Of a stretch of DNA of 64,000 bases, positions 1 to 9,400 are shown one piece after another; position 1 is the first letter of the stretch, and each line of letters begins with the position of its first letter. This stretch comes from Gynurincola endophyticus (GTDB lineage: Bacteria; Bacteroidota; Bacteroidia; Chitinophagales; Chitinophagaceae): positions 186,001-250,000 of the forward strand of contig NZ_RCWL01000002.1 of the NCBI RefSeq assembly GCF_003991195.1. The letters are read 5' to 3'. A model generated the notes under the pieces. That model did no database searches. It was not told where the DNA came from and saw only the letters and a program-made list of their open reading frames with translations. The translations under genes and the position numbers were made by a program.

Positions 1-282
1 GTTAAAATCTAAGCAAAAAAGGCAATTAGCCTGCGCAATGAGCTGTTGAGACAAATTTTTATTGAGTTCAAAATCAATCACCTTGTCCACGCCCGGCATC
101 CAGTTCAACCAATCACTCCAGTTAGTAGGAGAAATTACATCCACTTTATGCCCGCCTTTTACCAAAAAGTGGTAAAGTGCTAATCCTGACCCCATTGCAT
201 CGGCATCCGGTTTCTGATGAAAGGTAATGACAATGTTCTGTGGCTGCTCTAAAATCGGATATATTTCTTTAATTGCTTTCAT
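1..282 (-). CDS. DHH-family phosphoesterase, NrnA-like (3' part outside the window)
   Basis: The gene starts at 282 (ATG on the minus strand) and runs off the left edge, so only the first 94 residues are visible. The N-terminus carries H-x-x-P-D-A-D-A-M-G-S at residues 22-32, the first metal-binding motif of the DHH/DHHA1 phosphoesterases. NrnA-type members degrade nano-RNA and dephosphorylate pAp in the cytoplasm. The family's usual length is about 320-350 residues, so roughly a quarter is present, and the DHH and DHHA1 motifs cannot be checked. It is divergent from ndk, with about 130 bases between the starts. A perfect 10-base palindrome (GCAAATTTGC, 291-300) lies 8 bases upstream of the start. 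The family call is good; the exact substrate is inferred. Confidence 0.8.
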   Translation of the reverse strand, partial: MKAIKEIYPILEQPQNIVITFHQKPDADAMGSGLALYHFLVKGGHKVDVISPTNWSDWLNWMPGVDKVIDFELNKNLSQQLIAQANCLFCLDFN

Positions 283-386
283 AAAAGAACGCAAATTTGC
301 GTAATTATCAGGGTTTCTCCAAGTTTAGTTTAGCAGATTTATCCCCATTCAGCGCAGCATTTTTTCGAAAAAGTAACTGAATCGAT

Positions 387-394
387 TATATTTG
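387..394 (+). promoter_or_regulatory. Bacteroidota-type -7 element for ndk
   Basis: TATATTTG matches the TAnnTTTG consensus of the primary sigma factor in Bacteroidota. It lies 19 bases before the preferred ndk ATG at 414. No clear TTG -33 element is seen at the usual spacing. Confidence 0.5.
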
Positions 395-413
395 CGCAAA
401 ATTGAGACAAGTT

Positions 414-830
414 ATGAGCAATCGCACTTTTACAATGATCAAGCCTGACGCTATGAAAAATGGCCACGCAGGAGCTATTTTAGACAGGATCATTAAAGAA
501 GGCTTCAGAATAGTTGCCTTAAAACAAACTAAATTAAGCAAAGAAAAAGCTGGTGAGTTTTATGCTGTGCATAAAGAGCGCCCTTTTTACGGCGAATTAG
601 TAGATTTCATGAGTAGCGGTATCATTATCGCCGCAATTCTTGAAAAAGAAAACGCCGTAGCTGAATTCAGAACTTTAATCGGTGCAACGAATCCTGCTCA
701 GGCTGCTGAAGGTACTATCCGCAAACAATTTGCTACTTCACTGGGTGAAAATGCAATTCACGGATCTGATAGCGACGAAAACGCTGCTATTGAGGGTAAT
801 TTCTTCTTCAGTGGTTTAGAGCAATTCTAA
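414..830 (+). CDS. ndk: nucleoside diphosphate kinase
   Basis: Transfers the gamma phosphate from ATP to other nucleoside diphosphates through a phosphohistidine, keeping the NTP/dNTP pools balanced in the cytoplasm. The 138-residue product has the usual bacterial length. It shows the N-terminal T-F-T-M-I-K-P-D-A motif and the active-site block N-A-I-H-G-S-D-S with the phosphoacceptor His116. I chose ATG 414 over an in-frame TTG at 402, because the protein then begins [12 protein letters not shown] as expected for the family and a -7 promoter element sits 19 bases upstream. A strong terminator follows directly, so the gene looks monocistronic. Identification is secure. Confidence 0.97.
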   Translation: MSNRTFTMIKPDAMKNGHAGAILDRIIKEGFRIVALKQTKLSKEKAGEFYAVHKERPFYGELVDFMSSGIIIAAILEKENAVAEFRTLIGATNPAQAAEGTIRKQFATSLGENAIHGSDSDENAAIEGNFFFSGLEQF

Positions 831-840
831 AAATATCAAA

Positions 841-862
841 ACCGCCTGACGGCGGTTTTTTT
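841..862 (+). terminator. Rho-independent terminator of ndk
   Basis: Six-base stem ACCGCC/GGCGGT with loop TGAC followed by six T residues, starting 10 bases after the ndk stop codon. Confidence 0.9.
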
Positions 863-914
863 ATTATTCTTACTGCAACGCTCTGATTAAAACATCATCA
901 GATATTCAGTAATC

Positions 915-1787
915 TTATTTTTGTTCTATCGGCGTTACTTTAAAACCCTCCTTCTTCAATAAAGCTATCACCCCTTTTTTTCCACCCAGGTGACCAGCAC
1001 CGAAAGCATACAGATACTTTTGCTTTCCTTTATTCTCTTTCATAATCTTTACCCAGTTTTCATTACGTTCAGACAAAAACTTATCCTCCATGTCAACAAA
1101 AGACTTGTCTTCATTGATCAAAGCATACAGTTCTTCAGCATTGCCTCTCAAATAAGTTTCTACCAGTTTACCAAACTGTTCTTTCGTTTGATCTGGTTGT
1201 CGCATGTACTGAAGTAACCCTTCCACCTGATCTTTATATTCTATTCCCATCATCATATCCAATTGAAACTCGAAAGTCTCCAGCCCTTTTACCGGCTTTT
1301 TCATATCCACAAAACGTTTATTCAGATAAAGATCGATCGCCTCGGTTTTACAATCCAGTAAGTTTTGCATAAACAATTGCTGAATAAAAACAGGTTGCAA
1401 CTTTTTAACCACCATCCAGGGTAAATTCAAACTACTTTGTGTTGCAATGAACTTTTTTAAAGAATCAACGGTCGGAGCCGGTAAAAATTCATCTAACGCT
1501 GTAGAAGAAACAGCTTTTGAAAAAACAGCCAGCGGGTTCACCGCATTCATGTCTAATTCAAGATACAATGTTTCGGCCTGCTCCAATACCAGCTCTAATG
1601 ATTCGGAAACTTTAAACTGATCAGCACAGATCAAATGAATCGTTCCAAACAGATAAAACGGTGTTGAACCCTTTGATTCTACTTTATACAAAAGAGAGTG
1701 ATTACCTGACTTTCTTTTCTGGGCATTTATTTCGATGGCCGATACTTGTAGTAAGAGGAAAGCTAAAATTTTTACAACAAACTTCAT
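915..1787 (-). CDS. TraB/GumN family protein
   Basis: A 290-residue protein with an N-terminal signal sequence (residues 1-22, ending S-A-I-E-I-N-A-Q). After it comes F-Y-L-F-G-T-I-H-L, the hallmark GTIH motif of the TraB/GumN superfamily. The C-terminus has A-F-G-A-G-H-L-G-G-K-K-G-V-I-A-L-L, the second conserved block with its GAGHL motif. Such proteins are thought to be metal-dependent proteases of the Tiki/TraB clan, but the bacterial members are poorly characterised. Export to the periplasm or outer membrane is likely. It is convergent with ndk, with the ndk terminator between, and divergent from the DUF3857 pair. Domain assignment is confident; the activity is not known. Confidence 0.85.
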   Translation of the reverse strand: MKFVVKILAFLLLQVSAIEINAQKRKSGNHSLLYKVESKGSTPFYLFGTIHLICADQFKVSESLELVLEQAETLYLELDMNAVNPLAVFSKAVSSTALDEFLPAPTVDSLKKFIATQSSLNLPWMVVKKLQPVFIQQLFMQNLLDCKTEAIDLYLNKRFVDMKKPVKGLETFEFQLDMMMGIEYKDQVEGLLQYMRQPDQTKEQFGKLVETYLRGNAEELYALINEDKSFVDMEDKFLSERNENWVKIMKENKGKQKYLYAFGAGHLGGKKGVIALLKKEGFKVTPIEQK

Positions 1788-1935
1788 TATGAAATATTTA
1801 TATATTCTTTTTCTTTATAATTTTTTTATCCTGTCTAAATATATTACTTAGTTGTTTAAGTTACAATTATATTACAATTAATTAACAGATCAGAAAAAAT
1901 GGTATGATAAAAATCAAGACCTGCCCTAAGTACTA

Positions 1936-1963
1936 TTTGATTGTAACATTTTTTGCTATCTTG
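1936..1963 (+). promoter_or_regulatory. candidate promoter of the DUF3857 gene pair
   Basis: TTTG at 1936-1939, a 17-base spacer, then TATCTTG at 1957-1963. This resembles the Bacteroidota TTTG/TAnnTTTG promoter with one T missing. The start codon lies 17 bases downstream. Confidence 0.35.
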
Positions 1964-1980
1964 CCCCCAAAGTTCAAAAA

Positions 1981-3912
1981 ATGAAGCCTTACCTAATCGT
2001 AGTATTGATTATTTTAACCCACTTTCAATCATTCTCTCAAAGAGCCCCTCAATATGATTTAAAAGATTTTGTAAATCAGGGATGGAGTATTGATGAATGC
2101 GGATTTGACCCCGATGCAGAAGCGATCGTATTGTATAAAGAAAGTGCATATGATTTAATTCTTACTTCTTCTAACTTCTCCATCAGAACGAAACATACGC
2201 GTATTGTAAAAGTATTAAACGAGAAAGGGTTTGAAGAAGCCAATTTAAGCGTTCGTTTTAATCCATTCAAACTTACCGAAACAGTAAAAATTGATAAAGC
2301 GATTGTTTATAACATAGATGAAAACGGTAAAGTGACCGAACAGGTAATTGCCAAAGAAAATATTTTCACTTCCAAAGAAAACAACTACCGTGCTACCATG
2401 AAAGTAGCCGCACCTAATATCCAGGTAGGCAGCATTGTTCACTATGAATACACCGTAAATACTCCTTACTTCAGAAATCACTATTACCAGGAAAACATTC
2501 CCATTCTGAAATCAGTAATGCGTTCTTCTTTCGAGCAGGCGTTTCAGGTTGACCTGGCTAACCACATCCATAAAAACTTTAAAAGAATTAATAGCAGTAA
2601 AGGCGGGCGAGAAGAATATTATGTTGAAGTAGATTCTATTTTTGGTTTAAAAGAAGAACCTTACGGAGATAATTTTTATATCTACGTACAGCGATCTATG
2701 TTAGTACCAAGATCCTACAACCATGGACCGGATTTAACGCCCAAACTGGCGCAGGTTCTGGGAAATTATCTGGATGATGATAATTTCGGAAGAAAGCTGA
2801 AAGCAAATATCAACAACGATCATGAAGTTCAACGTGTATTCTCAAAAATGACAGACCTTAAAGACTCTTATTCAAAAGCAAAGTTTTTGTACGAGTATGT
2901 GAGAGATAATTATATTATGACCGAAGATGGTGATTTGTATTTTGAAACGACACTGTCAAACATTCTTTCAAAGAAGAAAGGAAAACAGGTTGAAATTGCT
3001 GCATTATACTACAGACTTCTTCAGAAAGCAGGGCTTAAACCGACCCTTGTATTAGCTACAACGAACGACGAACCAACACTGGATCTTGCCTGGCCGTCTA
3101 TTTCAAACTTTTCTACACTTATGATTAAAGTAGAAATTGATGGTAAAACCTACTATAATAATCCTGTATTCGGTTTTGTTCCTTTTGATTTACCACCGCG
3201 GGATGTATTAAACACCGCCGGCCTGGAAATTATAAGTGCTGCTTCAAAAAATGCTACCTATCAGATTGTATCTATCGAATCAAACAATCAGAAAAATCTA
3301 AACAACATTAATGTTGTAGCTAAGATGGATGAAAATGGAATCATTGACGGAAGAGCAATTTATTTCCATGCAGATTACGGCAAAATTAACGCACACAGCC
3401 TCTATGTAAAAGATTCATCTAATTATTATAAAACATTTGAACAAACAGGTTCAATGGAAATAAAAGATATACGTTTTGAGAGTGATTCAACCAACGCTTC
3501 ACTGGCCCGAACCTATTTCAACTTTAAACAGCCAACCTTATTACAAGACCAGTTTCTGATGGTTCCTACGAACTATTTTAGTGGGTTTACCAAAAACCCT
3601 TTCACCGCTGAGCTAAGAAAAACAGCTGTTTATTTTTCTGCTCCGGTACAAACAAGAGTCAACTTTGTAATAGAAGTAGATCCAAAATGGGAAATAGAAA
3701 ATGTACCACAGAATATTAAATTATTGATGCATGATAAGTCAATCAGTTATACCCGAAGAGTATTTCATGAAAATAACCGATTAAACATCCAGCTTGACAT
3801 TTCTATTCTGAAACATATGTATGAGTTATCAGAATATGAAGATTTTTATGAATTCTGGAAAATGTTATTTGAGAAACTAAACGAACAAATTGTATTCAAA
3901 CAAAAGGCATGA
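1981..3912 (+). CDS. DUF3857 protein with a degenerate transglutaminase-like domain
   Basis: A 643-residue exported protein (signal peptide about 1-20, ending F-S-Q). It has an N-terminal DUF3857 beta-domain (about 50-230), a transglutaminase-like fold (about 280-410) and a C-terminal beta-rich part. Compared with its downstream neighbour, the papain-type triad is lost: Gln336 takes the place of the nucleophilic Cys in G-D-C, a Leu replaces the His in S-N-H-I-I, and Asn replaces the acidic residue after Y-Y. It is therefore probably a non-catalytic binding or partner protein. Its TGA stop overlaps the ATG of the next gene by four bases, so the two are translationally coupled and probably work together in the periplasm. 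The substrate is unknown. Confidence 0.8.
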   Translation: MKPYLIVVLIILTHFQSFSQRAPQYDLKDFVNQGWSIDECGFDPDAEAIVLYKESAYDLILTSSNFSIRTKHTRIVKVLNEKGFEEANLSVRFNPFKLTETVKIDKAIVYNIDENGKVTEQVIAKENIFTSKENNYRATMKVAAPNIQVGSIVHYEYTVNTPYFRNHYYQENIPILKSVMRSSFEQAFQVDLANHIHKNFKRINSSKGGREEYYVEVDSIFGLKEEPYGDNFYIYVQRSMLVPRSYNHGPDLTPKLAQVLGNYLDDDNFGRKLKANINNDHEVQRVFSKMTDLKDSYSKAKFLYEYVRDNYIMTEDGDLYFETTLSNILSKKKGKQVEIAALYYRLLQKAGLKPTLVLATTNDEPTLDLAWPSISNFSTLMIKVEIDGKTYYNNPVFGFVPFDLPPRDVLNTAGLEIISAASKNATYQIVSIESNNQKNLNNINVVAKMDENGIIDGRAIYFHADYGKINAHSLYVKDSSNYYKTFEQTGSMEIKDIRFESDSTNASLARTYFNFKQPTLLQDQFLMVPTNYFSGFTKNPFTAELRKTAVYFSAPVQTRVNFVIEVDPKWEIENVPQNIKLLMHDKSISYTRRVFHENNRLNIQLDISILKHMYELSEYEDFYEFWKMLFEKLNEQIVFKQKA

Positions 3913-5753
3913 TAAAGCAACTTTTATTTTTTATAGTATTCTGGTGTATATTATCTTCTTTTAGCGATAAAAAACCACCGCATACAGTTTATCATAACTA
4001 TGAAACCAGTATTTCTCTGGCAGATGAGAAGAAGTTTACTTATGAGGTTAAATATACGATGACCGTACTGAATCCTTCCGGAAAAAAAAACCTGGGCGTT
4101 GCAATATTTCAGAATGAAGGCATTAAACTGGAATCAGCCTCTATTGTTTACAAAAAGAATGGTAAAACAGAGAAAAAAATGTCTGCTAAAGACATGGTTA
4201 AACAGATAGTAGATTCAGACATGGCTTCCAGTTCATACTATTACGTAGCAGGCTACTCAGCACTTAGCTATCCGGTTGAAGTAGAAGTTTCTTACAAAGT
4301 AAAGTACAGCAGTTTTGTAAACCTTCCGATTTTCTCGGTAATCAACTCTGATGAAGAGCTGTGCGAAAAAGCGAAGGTATATGTTGAAACTCCTGCCAGT
4401 TTGCCGTTATCGTATCTGGCAAAAAATGCCCGGTTTACGCAAAAAATCGATAACCTTTCGAACGGTAAAAAACTATATACGTTTGAAGCTGCTAATTTAA
4501 GACTGGAAAACTATGAAGTAGGACAACAATTTGATGTTCCTATACTTTTTCTGAATATTCCCCGATTTGTTTATTATGGCAAAGCAGGCTCAAACGAAAG
4601 TTTTGAAAGCCTGTCAAATTTCTTTTGGGAACTATGGAAAACTGAAACTGCCCTACCCGCTGAGCATGTAACATTTTTACAGGATATTACTAAAAATGCT
4701 TCCGGTGACCGTGAAAAAGCAAAAATCGTATATGAATACCTTCAGAATAATTTTCGTTATATAAGTATTCAGTTAGGAATCGGTGGATTTAAGCCTTATT
4801 CAGCTATCAGTACTTTAAAAAATAAGTATGGCGACTGTAAAGCTTTAACAAACTACATGCACAGTGCTTTAAAAGCATTGAATATTGAAAGTTATCCGGT
4901 AGTTATTTATGCAGGTGGAGATATTCCGTTTGTAATGACAGAAGATTTTGTTTTTGATTATAGTAACCATATTATTTTAACCGTGCCGAATAAAGGTGAT
5001 ACGGTTTGGCTGGAATGCACCTCAAAAACAGCTGAATTCGGCAATCTGGGATATTTCACAGAAAACAGAACAGGGTTTCCAATTATGGAAAAAGGAGGAA
5101 AACTGATTCATACACCTAAAAGTATTGCTCAAAGTTCTTTGTTGAATGTAAACACTATTATTACTTTGAATGAGCAGGCAGGTGCTGATATTGTACATCA
5201 TATTTCAGCTACCGGTGATGTGAGTCAATTGATTCGCCCCCGCCTTCATGGTACCAAAACCCAGGCAACCAACTTATTGATCAACGAACTTCACTGGACA
5301 CAACCCCGTACACTCAATGTAATTAAAAAAGAAAAAAGTCAGCTGGCCGAAGTACAAATGCAAATTGACAACCTTTCTAAAACAAAAACACCGGATAAGA
5401 TATTTTTAGATCTTTATCCATACCATTTTTTCGCAGAAGACATCAAGTCGAATGAATCCCGAAAAAAAGATCTTGTTATTCAATTCCCTTTTATCGAAAG
5501 TGATACGATTACCTACAAGCTGCCAATGAATTATAAATTGTTGTCGAAACCTGCTGATGTGTCAATTGATTCGAAGTATATCTCTTTTAATTCAAAGCGT
5601 GTGTATGACGAAGAGAACAATATTTTACATATTTATACACAGTACAGTATGAAGGAGAAAGTGATTCCTGCAAAAGACTTCAGCGACTTTCAGCGCACCA
5701 ATACAGAAGTTTTAGTTTCAAGAAGCGGACAAATGATTCTTCAAAAGCAATAA
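3909..5753 (+). CDS. DUF3857/transglutaminase-like exported protein (catalytic residues intact)
   Basis: A 614-residue protein with a short signal peptide (about 1-18). The domain order is DUF3857 (about 30-210), transglutaminase-like core (about 255-385) and a C-terminal beta domain of DUF3858 type (about 500-610). The core keeps Cys310 in Y-G-D-C-K, His354 in S-N-H-I-I and an acidic Glu369 in W-L-E-C-T, so a cysteine-type amidase, protease or cross-linking activity is possible. It starts inside the stop codon of the preceding paralogue (ATGA overlap), which points to an obligate pair. The gene ends at a bidirectional terminator shared with the convergent UbiD gene. The biological substrate is not known. 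Confidence 0.82.
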   Translation: MIKQLLFFIVFWCILSSFSDKKPPHTVYHNYETSISLADEKKFTYEVKYTMTVLNPSGKKNLGVAIFQNEGIKLESASIVYKKNGKTEKKMSAKDMVKQIVDSDMASSSYYYVAGYSALSYPVEVEVSYKVKYSSFVNLPIFSVINSDEELCEKAKVYVETPASLPLSYLAKNARFTQKIDNLSNGKKLYTFEAANLRLENYEVGQQFDVPILFLNIPRFVYYGKAGSNESFESLSNFFWELWKTETALPAEHVTFLQDITKNASGDREKAKIVYEYLQNNFRYISIQLGIGGFKPYSAISTLKNKYGDCKALTNYMHSALKALNIESYPVVIYAGGDIPFVMTEDFVFDYSNHIILTVPNKGDTVWLECTSKTAEFGNLGYFTENRTGFPIMEKGGKLIHTPKSIAQSSLLNVNTIITLNEQAGADIVHHISATGDVSQLIRPRLHGTKTQATNLLINELHWTQPRTLNVIKKEKSQLAEVQMQIDNLSKTKTPDKIFLDLYPYHFFAEDIKSNESRKKDLVIQFPFIESDTITYKLPMNYKLLSKPADVSIDSKYISFNSKRVYDEENNILHIYTQYSMKEKVIPAKDFSDFQRTNTEVLVSRSGQMILQKQ

Positions 5754-5754
5754 T

Positions 5755-5787
5755 AAAAAAGGTATGACTTGCGGTCATACCTTTTTT
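5755..5787. terminator. bidirectional terminator between convergent genes
   Basis: Stem GGTATGAC (5761-5768) / GTCATACC (5774-5781), loop TTGCG, with an A-run on the left and a T-run on the right. It can therefore stop transcripts from both the DUF3857 pair and the UbiD-family gene. Confidence 0.93.
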
Positions 5788-5793
5788 ATTTGT

Positions 5794-7731
5794 TTATAGT
5801 TTAACTACGGCTTCTTCGCCATAGATCTGATCTTTAAATGCCAGCGAAGGCGATGCAATAAAAGGACCTGCATTTAAATCATTCCATTTTGCATCAACAG
5901 CTTTGATGGTTTCATCATTTGCAACAATAATATTCGGCCAATCTCTTTCAAAACCGTCAAACCCGAGTGTTTTAATAGTGCCATCCAAACCTAAACAAGA
6001 CCATTTTTTAGTGCCTTTCTGTGTATCGTACAAATAATAATCGCGTTTGGGATCCAGGTTATTACAGAAACGCCACAAGGCAACCTGTAAGTGATGTGGA
6101 TTTACCGTATGCTCCACGTAAAGGATCATTTTGATAGCATCTACTGATCCTGAAGCAGCAATTTGTTCATGCAGTTCACGAATATGGCCGGTTTTATTTT
6201 TCTTTACCGCTATGACCAGGCAACCTATTCCCTGATCAGTCAAACTTGCATTAACAGCCTGTATCGCAGGAAACTGTTCTACCAGGCGCGCAACAACAGT
6301 AGTTTTATCAAACGTTTTGCTCCACTCATAACGATCGTCTATTTCTTCAGGAAGTTTGATGGTACCATCGATACACATTTTTCCACCGAAGCCCATTTTA
6401 GAGCAGCTATGGTCTAAAACATCCATCGGGCCCTGAGAGAAGTAAACATCCGTTGCAGGGTTCATTTGTTCAAACATCTGGCGCGCTAAGTGCAGATAGT
6501 CGGTAATAGCCACATCTTTTGTTGCGTCTGGATGTTTTGATTGAATTGCCAGAATTTTATTAAACATCATCTGGCCGGCACCCCACATCGCATTCATTAC
6601 TTTTTGGCCTTGCCCGGGAAATTCTTTGTCAATTTTAGCAATCACGAGATTGTGAAATACACCCTCCACAGGCATATCCATATCGATCATTTCGGGTACC
6701 ATTGTCATTTTGATAGGTGCCAGAAAAATCCGCTCTGTAGCTTTTCCCAGCCAGGCATCTTCCTGTGGCGGAATACCTACTATAGTGGCCGGATAAACTG
6801 CATTTTTTTTATGAGTGATGGCTGTGATATGAAATTTAGGATACCAGTCAGGTAATGAATAATAACCGGTATGATCACCGAAAGGACCTTCCCATATTAA
6901 CTCATCATTGGGGTCAACGTAGCCTTCGATAATGAAATCTGCATCTGCAGGAACTTCAACTGAAGGCTGGGTGATACATTTTACCAGTTCTACTTTCTTT
7001 TTTCTCAGAAAACCCGCTAACATGTATTCATCTACATTTTCGGGCAAAGGTGCAGTAGCTGAATAAGCATAAGCAGGATCACCTCCCAATGCCACAGCAA
7101 CCGGCATTTTCTGACCCAGCTTTTTGTATTCCTGAAAATGTTTTGCACTTACTTTATGTCGGTGCCAGTGCATTCCGGTGAGTTTTTCACCGAATACCTG
7201 CATTCTGTACATACCTACATTCCTATGTCCGGTGTTCGGATCCTTCGTATGAATAACCGGTAAAGTAACAAACGGGCCTCCATCTTTCGGCCAACAGGTA
7301 ATAACCGGTAATTTAGTAATATCAGGGTTGGTCATTACCACTTCCTGGCATTCACCCCGGCCTGATTTAACTTTAGGCATCCAGGATGCAAAAGTGCTCA
7401 ATTTGGGAAGTAGTTTAAGTTTATCCAGCATTCCTTCTTTCGGAGCTGTTAATAACTTAAATAAACCTTCTATTTCGTGGGTAATATCGTCAAGTTGTTG
7501 AACTCCTAAAGCCAGACACATTCTTTTTTCGCTTCCGTAAGCGTTCATCAGAACAGGGAAGTCATAACCTGTGTTCTCAAACAAAAGAGCTTTTCCACCA
7601 CCTGGTTCTTTGCTAAACCTGTCGGTGATTTCAGCAATTTCCAACTTAGGGTCTACATAAGTTTTAATACGGATTAATTCGCCCGCATTTTCTAATGCTT
7701 CAATAAAAGCTTGTTGATTCTTATATGCCAT
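5794..7731 (-). CDS. UbiD-family (prenylated-FMN) decarboxylase
   Basis: A 645-residue cytoplasmic enzyme of the UbiD family, which needs prenylated FMN made by UbiX. The conserved residues are visible: N-V-G-M-Y-R-M with Arg176, and W-E-G-P-F-G-D-H-T-G-Y-Y with Glu281 and Asp286, matching the Arg-Glu-Asp/Glu catalytic triad. It is longer than E. coli UbiD (about 500 residues), as in the long Bacteroidota form usually annotated as a menaquinone-pathway decarboxylase. That pathway role is plausible here, because Bacteroidota use menaquinone, but no menaquinone genes are adjacent to confirm it. A TAnnTTTG element lies just upstream. The gene stands alone. Confidence 0.88.
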   Translation of the reverse strand: MAYKNQQAFIEALENAGELIRIKTYVDPKLEIAEITDRFSKEPGGGKALLFENTGYDFPVLMNAYGSEKRMCLALGVQQLDDITHEIEGLFKLLTAPKEGMLDKLKLLPKLSTFASWMPKVKSGRGECQEVVMTNPDITKLPVITCWPKDGGPFVTLPVIHTKDPNTGHRNVGMYRMQVFGEKLTGMHWHRHKVSAKHFQEYKKLGQKMPVAVALGGDPAYAYSATAPLPENVDEYMLAGFLRKKKVELVKCITQPSVEVPADADFIIEGYVDPNDELIWEGPFGDHTGYYSLPDWYPKFHITAITHKKNAVYPATIVGIPPQEDAWLGKATERIFLAPIKMTMVPEMIDMDMPVEGVFHNLVIAKIDKEFPGQGQKVMNAMWGAGQMMFNKILAIQSKHPDATKDVAITDYLHLARQMFEQMNPATDVYFSQGPMDVLDHSCSKMGFGGKMCIDGTIKLPEEIDDRYEWSKTFDKTTVVARLVEQFPAIQAVNASLTDQGIGCLVIAVKKNKTGHIRELHEQIAASGSVDAIKMILYVEHTVNPHHLQVALWRFCNNLDPKRDYYLYDTQKGTKKWSCLGLDGTIKTLGFDGFERDWPNIIVANDETIKAVDAKWNDLNAGPFIASPSLAFKDQIYGEEAVVKL

Positions 7732-7749
7732 GCGCTATATTATAAAACA

Positions 7750-7757
7750 CAAATTTA
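7750..7757 (-). promoter_or_regulatory. -7 promoter element of the UbiD-family gene
   Basis: On the minus strand the sequence is TAAATTTG, an exact TAnnTTTG match ending 18 bases before the start codon at 7731. Confidence 0.5.
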
Positions 7758-7811
7758 CGCAATAAGCATGGTAAAAAGAGAGCAGTAATAAATAGTAAGA
7801 GTAAAATCGCG

Positions 7812-8648
7812 TTAAAATTTCGGGCAACGCAAGTAATTATTACGACCGCCGTCGCCTAAACCGATAAATAGTTTAATTCCGTGATTATAGTACCAGTCTT
7901 TAGTCTTTTCACTACCTCTGATCGTATTCAGCGCGGGGTAAGCCGGGTTACCGCCCGGAATTTCGCCGCCACGGTAGCTCAGATCAACGGCTAACTGGTT
8001 TCTTTCTGCCAATAAATCTGCAGGATTCACATAACGTGTACTTACATCATCGATATAGTCTGTAAATAGTTTTCTTAGATTCACTTCGTATGCCAGATGT
8101 ACTTTATCAGATAATCTGAATTTTACACCGCCTCCGAAAGGAATAGCAATCTGATGGGGTGAATAAGGTTTTCTGTCAGGGTAATTAGCCAATCCCTGTC
8201 CTTCAGTACTCAGCGGGCGTAGTTTCACTTTCTGGCCCGCATAATAAGTATAAGGTTCATGGTGGAAATAAGCAACGCCAACAAAAACGTAAGGAGTCCA
8301 CATCTTATAATATAAGTCTCTAAAGTGTAATACAGCAACTGTATTCACTTCAAAAATATTATTAGAAAAATGTAGATTACGATGTGCTGTATTAGCTACG
8401 TTATTAGAGTCGTGCGCATTTAATTTACCATAAGTCAGATTTGCCTGCACAGCCCAGAAATCTGTTAATTTATATTGCACGCCCAAACCGAAACTCGGTT
8501 TGGAGTTTTTTACTCTGAAAGCACTATTAAGTTCTCCATTGTAGTTCATCACTCCTCCGAAAGCAGTAAGCTGCCAACGATCTTGTGCTAAGCCTGGTAA
8601 GGCAACTAAATTGGAGATAACGAGAACGGCGAATAATATCTTGTTCAT
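7812..8648 (-). CDS. outer-membrane beta-barrel protein (DUF6089-like)
   Basis: A 278-residue protein with a cleavable signal peptide (about 1-21, ending G-L-A-Q). The mature part alternates aromatic and polar residues in short strands and contains phrases typical of Bacteroidota outer-membrane barrels, such as G-G-V-M-N-Y-N-G-E-L, Y-V-F-V-G-V-A-Y-F and P-F-G-G-G-V-K-F-R-L. The overall pattern resembles the DUF6089/PorT-like family. It probably sits in the outer membrane, but the function is unknown. It lies downstream of the response-regulator gene in the same direction with an 86-base gap, and may or may not share its transcript. Confidence is good for the barrel and moderate for the family name. 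Confidence 0.7.
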   Translation of the reverse strand: MNKILFAVLVISNLVALPGLAQDRWQLTAFGGVMNYNGELNSAFRVKNSKPSFGLGVQYKLTDFWAVQANLTYGKLNAHDSNNVANTAHRNLHFSNNIFEVNTVAVLHFRDLYYKMWTPYVFVGVAYFHHEPYTYYAGQKVKLRPLSTEGQGLANYPDRKPYSPHQIAIPFGGGVKFRLSDKVHLAYEVNLRKLFTDYIDDVSTRYVNPADLLAERNQLAVDLSYRGGEIPGGNPAYPALNTIRGSEKTKDWYYNHGIKLFIGLGDGGRNNYLRCPKF

Positions 8649-8734
8649 ACAATTAAAGACGTAAATGTATTAATTCTATGGTAGTTTGTCAACAAGATTT
8701 ATTCCAAAAGCAAATTAACCGGCTTGTTCTTGTT

Positions 8735-9400
8735 TTACAGGTCCTCTAATTTAACAATTCCGAACTTCAAAGCGAACTTAATCAGGCCAACAAGGTTCTT
8801 TGAACCGATTTTTTTATTAACAGAACTTTTGTATTGTTCGATGGTCCGTTCGCTCAGATTAAGTTTTAGTCCTATTTGTTTTGCCGTCATTTGCATGCAG
8901 GTAAACCGGATAATTTCGATTTCCCGGGGTGAGAACTCCAGCTCTCCGACTCTGAATGCCGGGATATTGTCTTGTAAAGTAAATGTATTAATAATATGCC
9001 CCCTGGCGATGGCACAGAAATAGTCCTTTCCCTGCAAAATATAATCTACCGCCTGCAAGATATCTTCATCCTTGTCATCTTTAATAATATAACCGTTTAC
9101 ATTGGCTGAAAACATATTATTGACAGCTTCCGCATCGTCATTATAAGTGTATACTAAAATTTTGGTATCGCGGTTTTGGTTTTTAATTTCCCGTGCAACC
9201 TGATGGCCTAACTGGTCAGGTAATCTATAATCTAAGATAACCAATTGAGGTTTATACAACGAAGACTTTTCAATAGCGTCGTCGCCCCTGAAAGCTGTTT
9301 CTACCGTTTCAAAACGGTCTCCGATGAGGCTGACTAAACCATTCACGATCATTTTGTGATCATCTACAATCAAAAGGGTATTATTCAATGTACTTTTCAT
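8735..9400 (-). CDS. NarL/FixJ-type response regulator
   Basis: A 221-residue two-domain regulator. The receiver domain (about 8-125) has the acidic pair D-D-H near residue 13 and the phosphoacceptor Asp57 in V-I-L-D-Y-R-L. The C-terminal LuxR-type helix-turn-helix (about 152-218) carries F-S-P-R-E-I-E-I-I-R and L-N-L-S-E-R-T-I-E-Q-Y-K. Its ATG overlaps the TGA stop of the histidine-kinase gene by four bases (9397-9400), so the two are translationally coupled and form a cognate pair. Target genes are not evident; the neighbouring beta-barrel gene is one candidate. Confidence 0.93.
   Translation of the reverse strand: MKSTLNNTLLIVDDHKMIVNGLVSLIGDRFETVETAFRGDDAIEKSSLYKPQLVILDYRLPDQLGHQVAREIKNQNRDTKILVYTYNDDAEAVNNMFSANVNGYIIKDDKDEDILQAVDYILQGKDYFCAIARGHIINTFTLQDNIPAFRVGELEFSPREIEIIRFTCMQMTAKQIGLKLNLSERTIEQYKSSVNKKIGSKNLVGLIKFALKFGIVKLEDL

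Noticed and set aside
291-300. GCAAATTTGC as a promoter element for the NrnA-like gene
   Set aside because: It differs from TAnnTTTG in the first base and is self-palindromic, so it was noted only within the gene entry.
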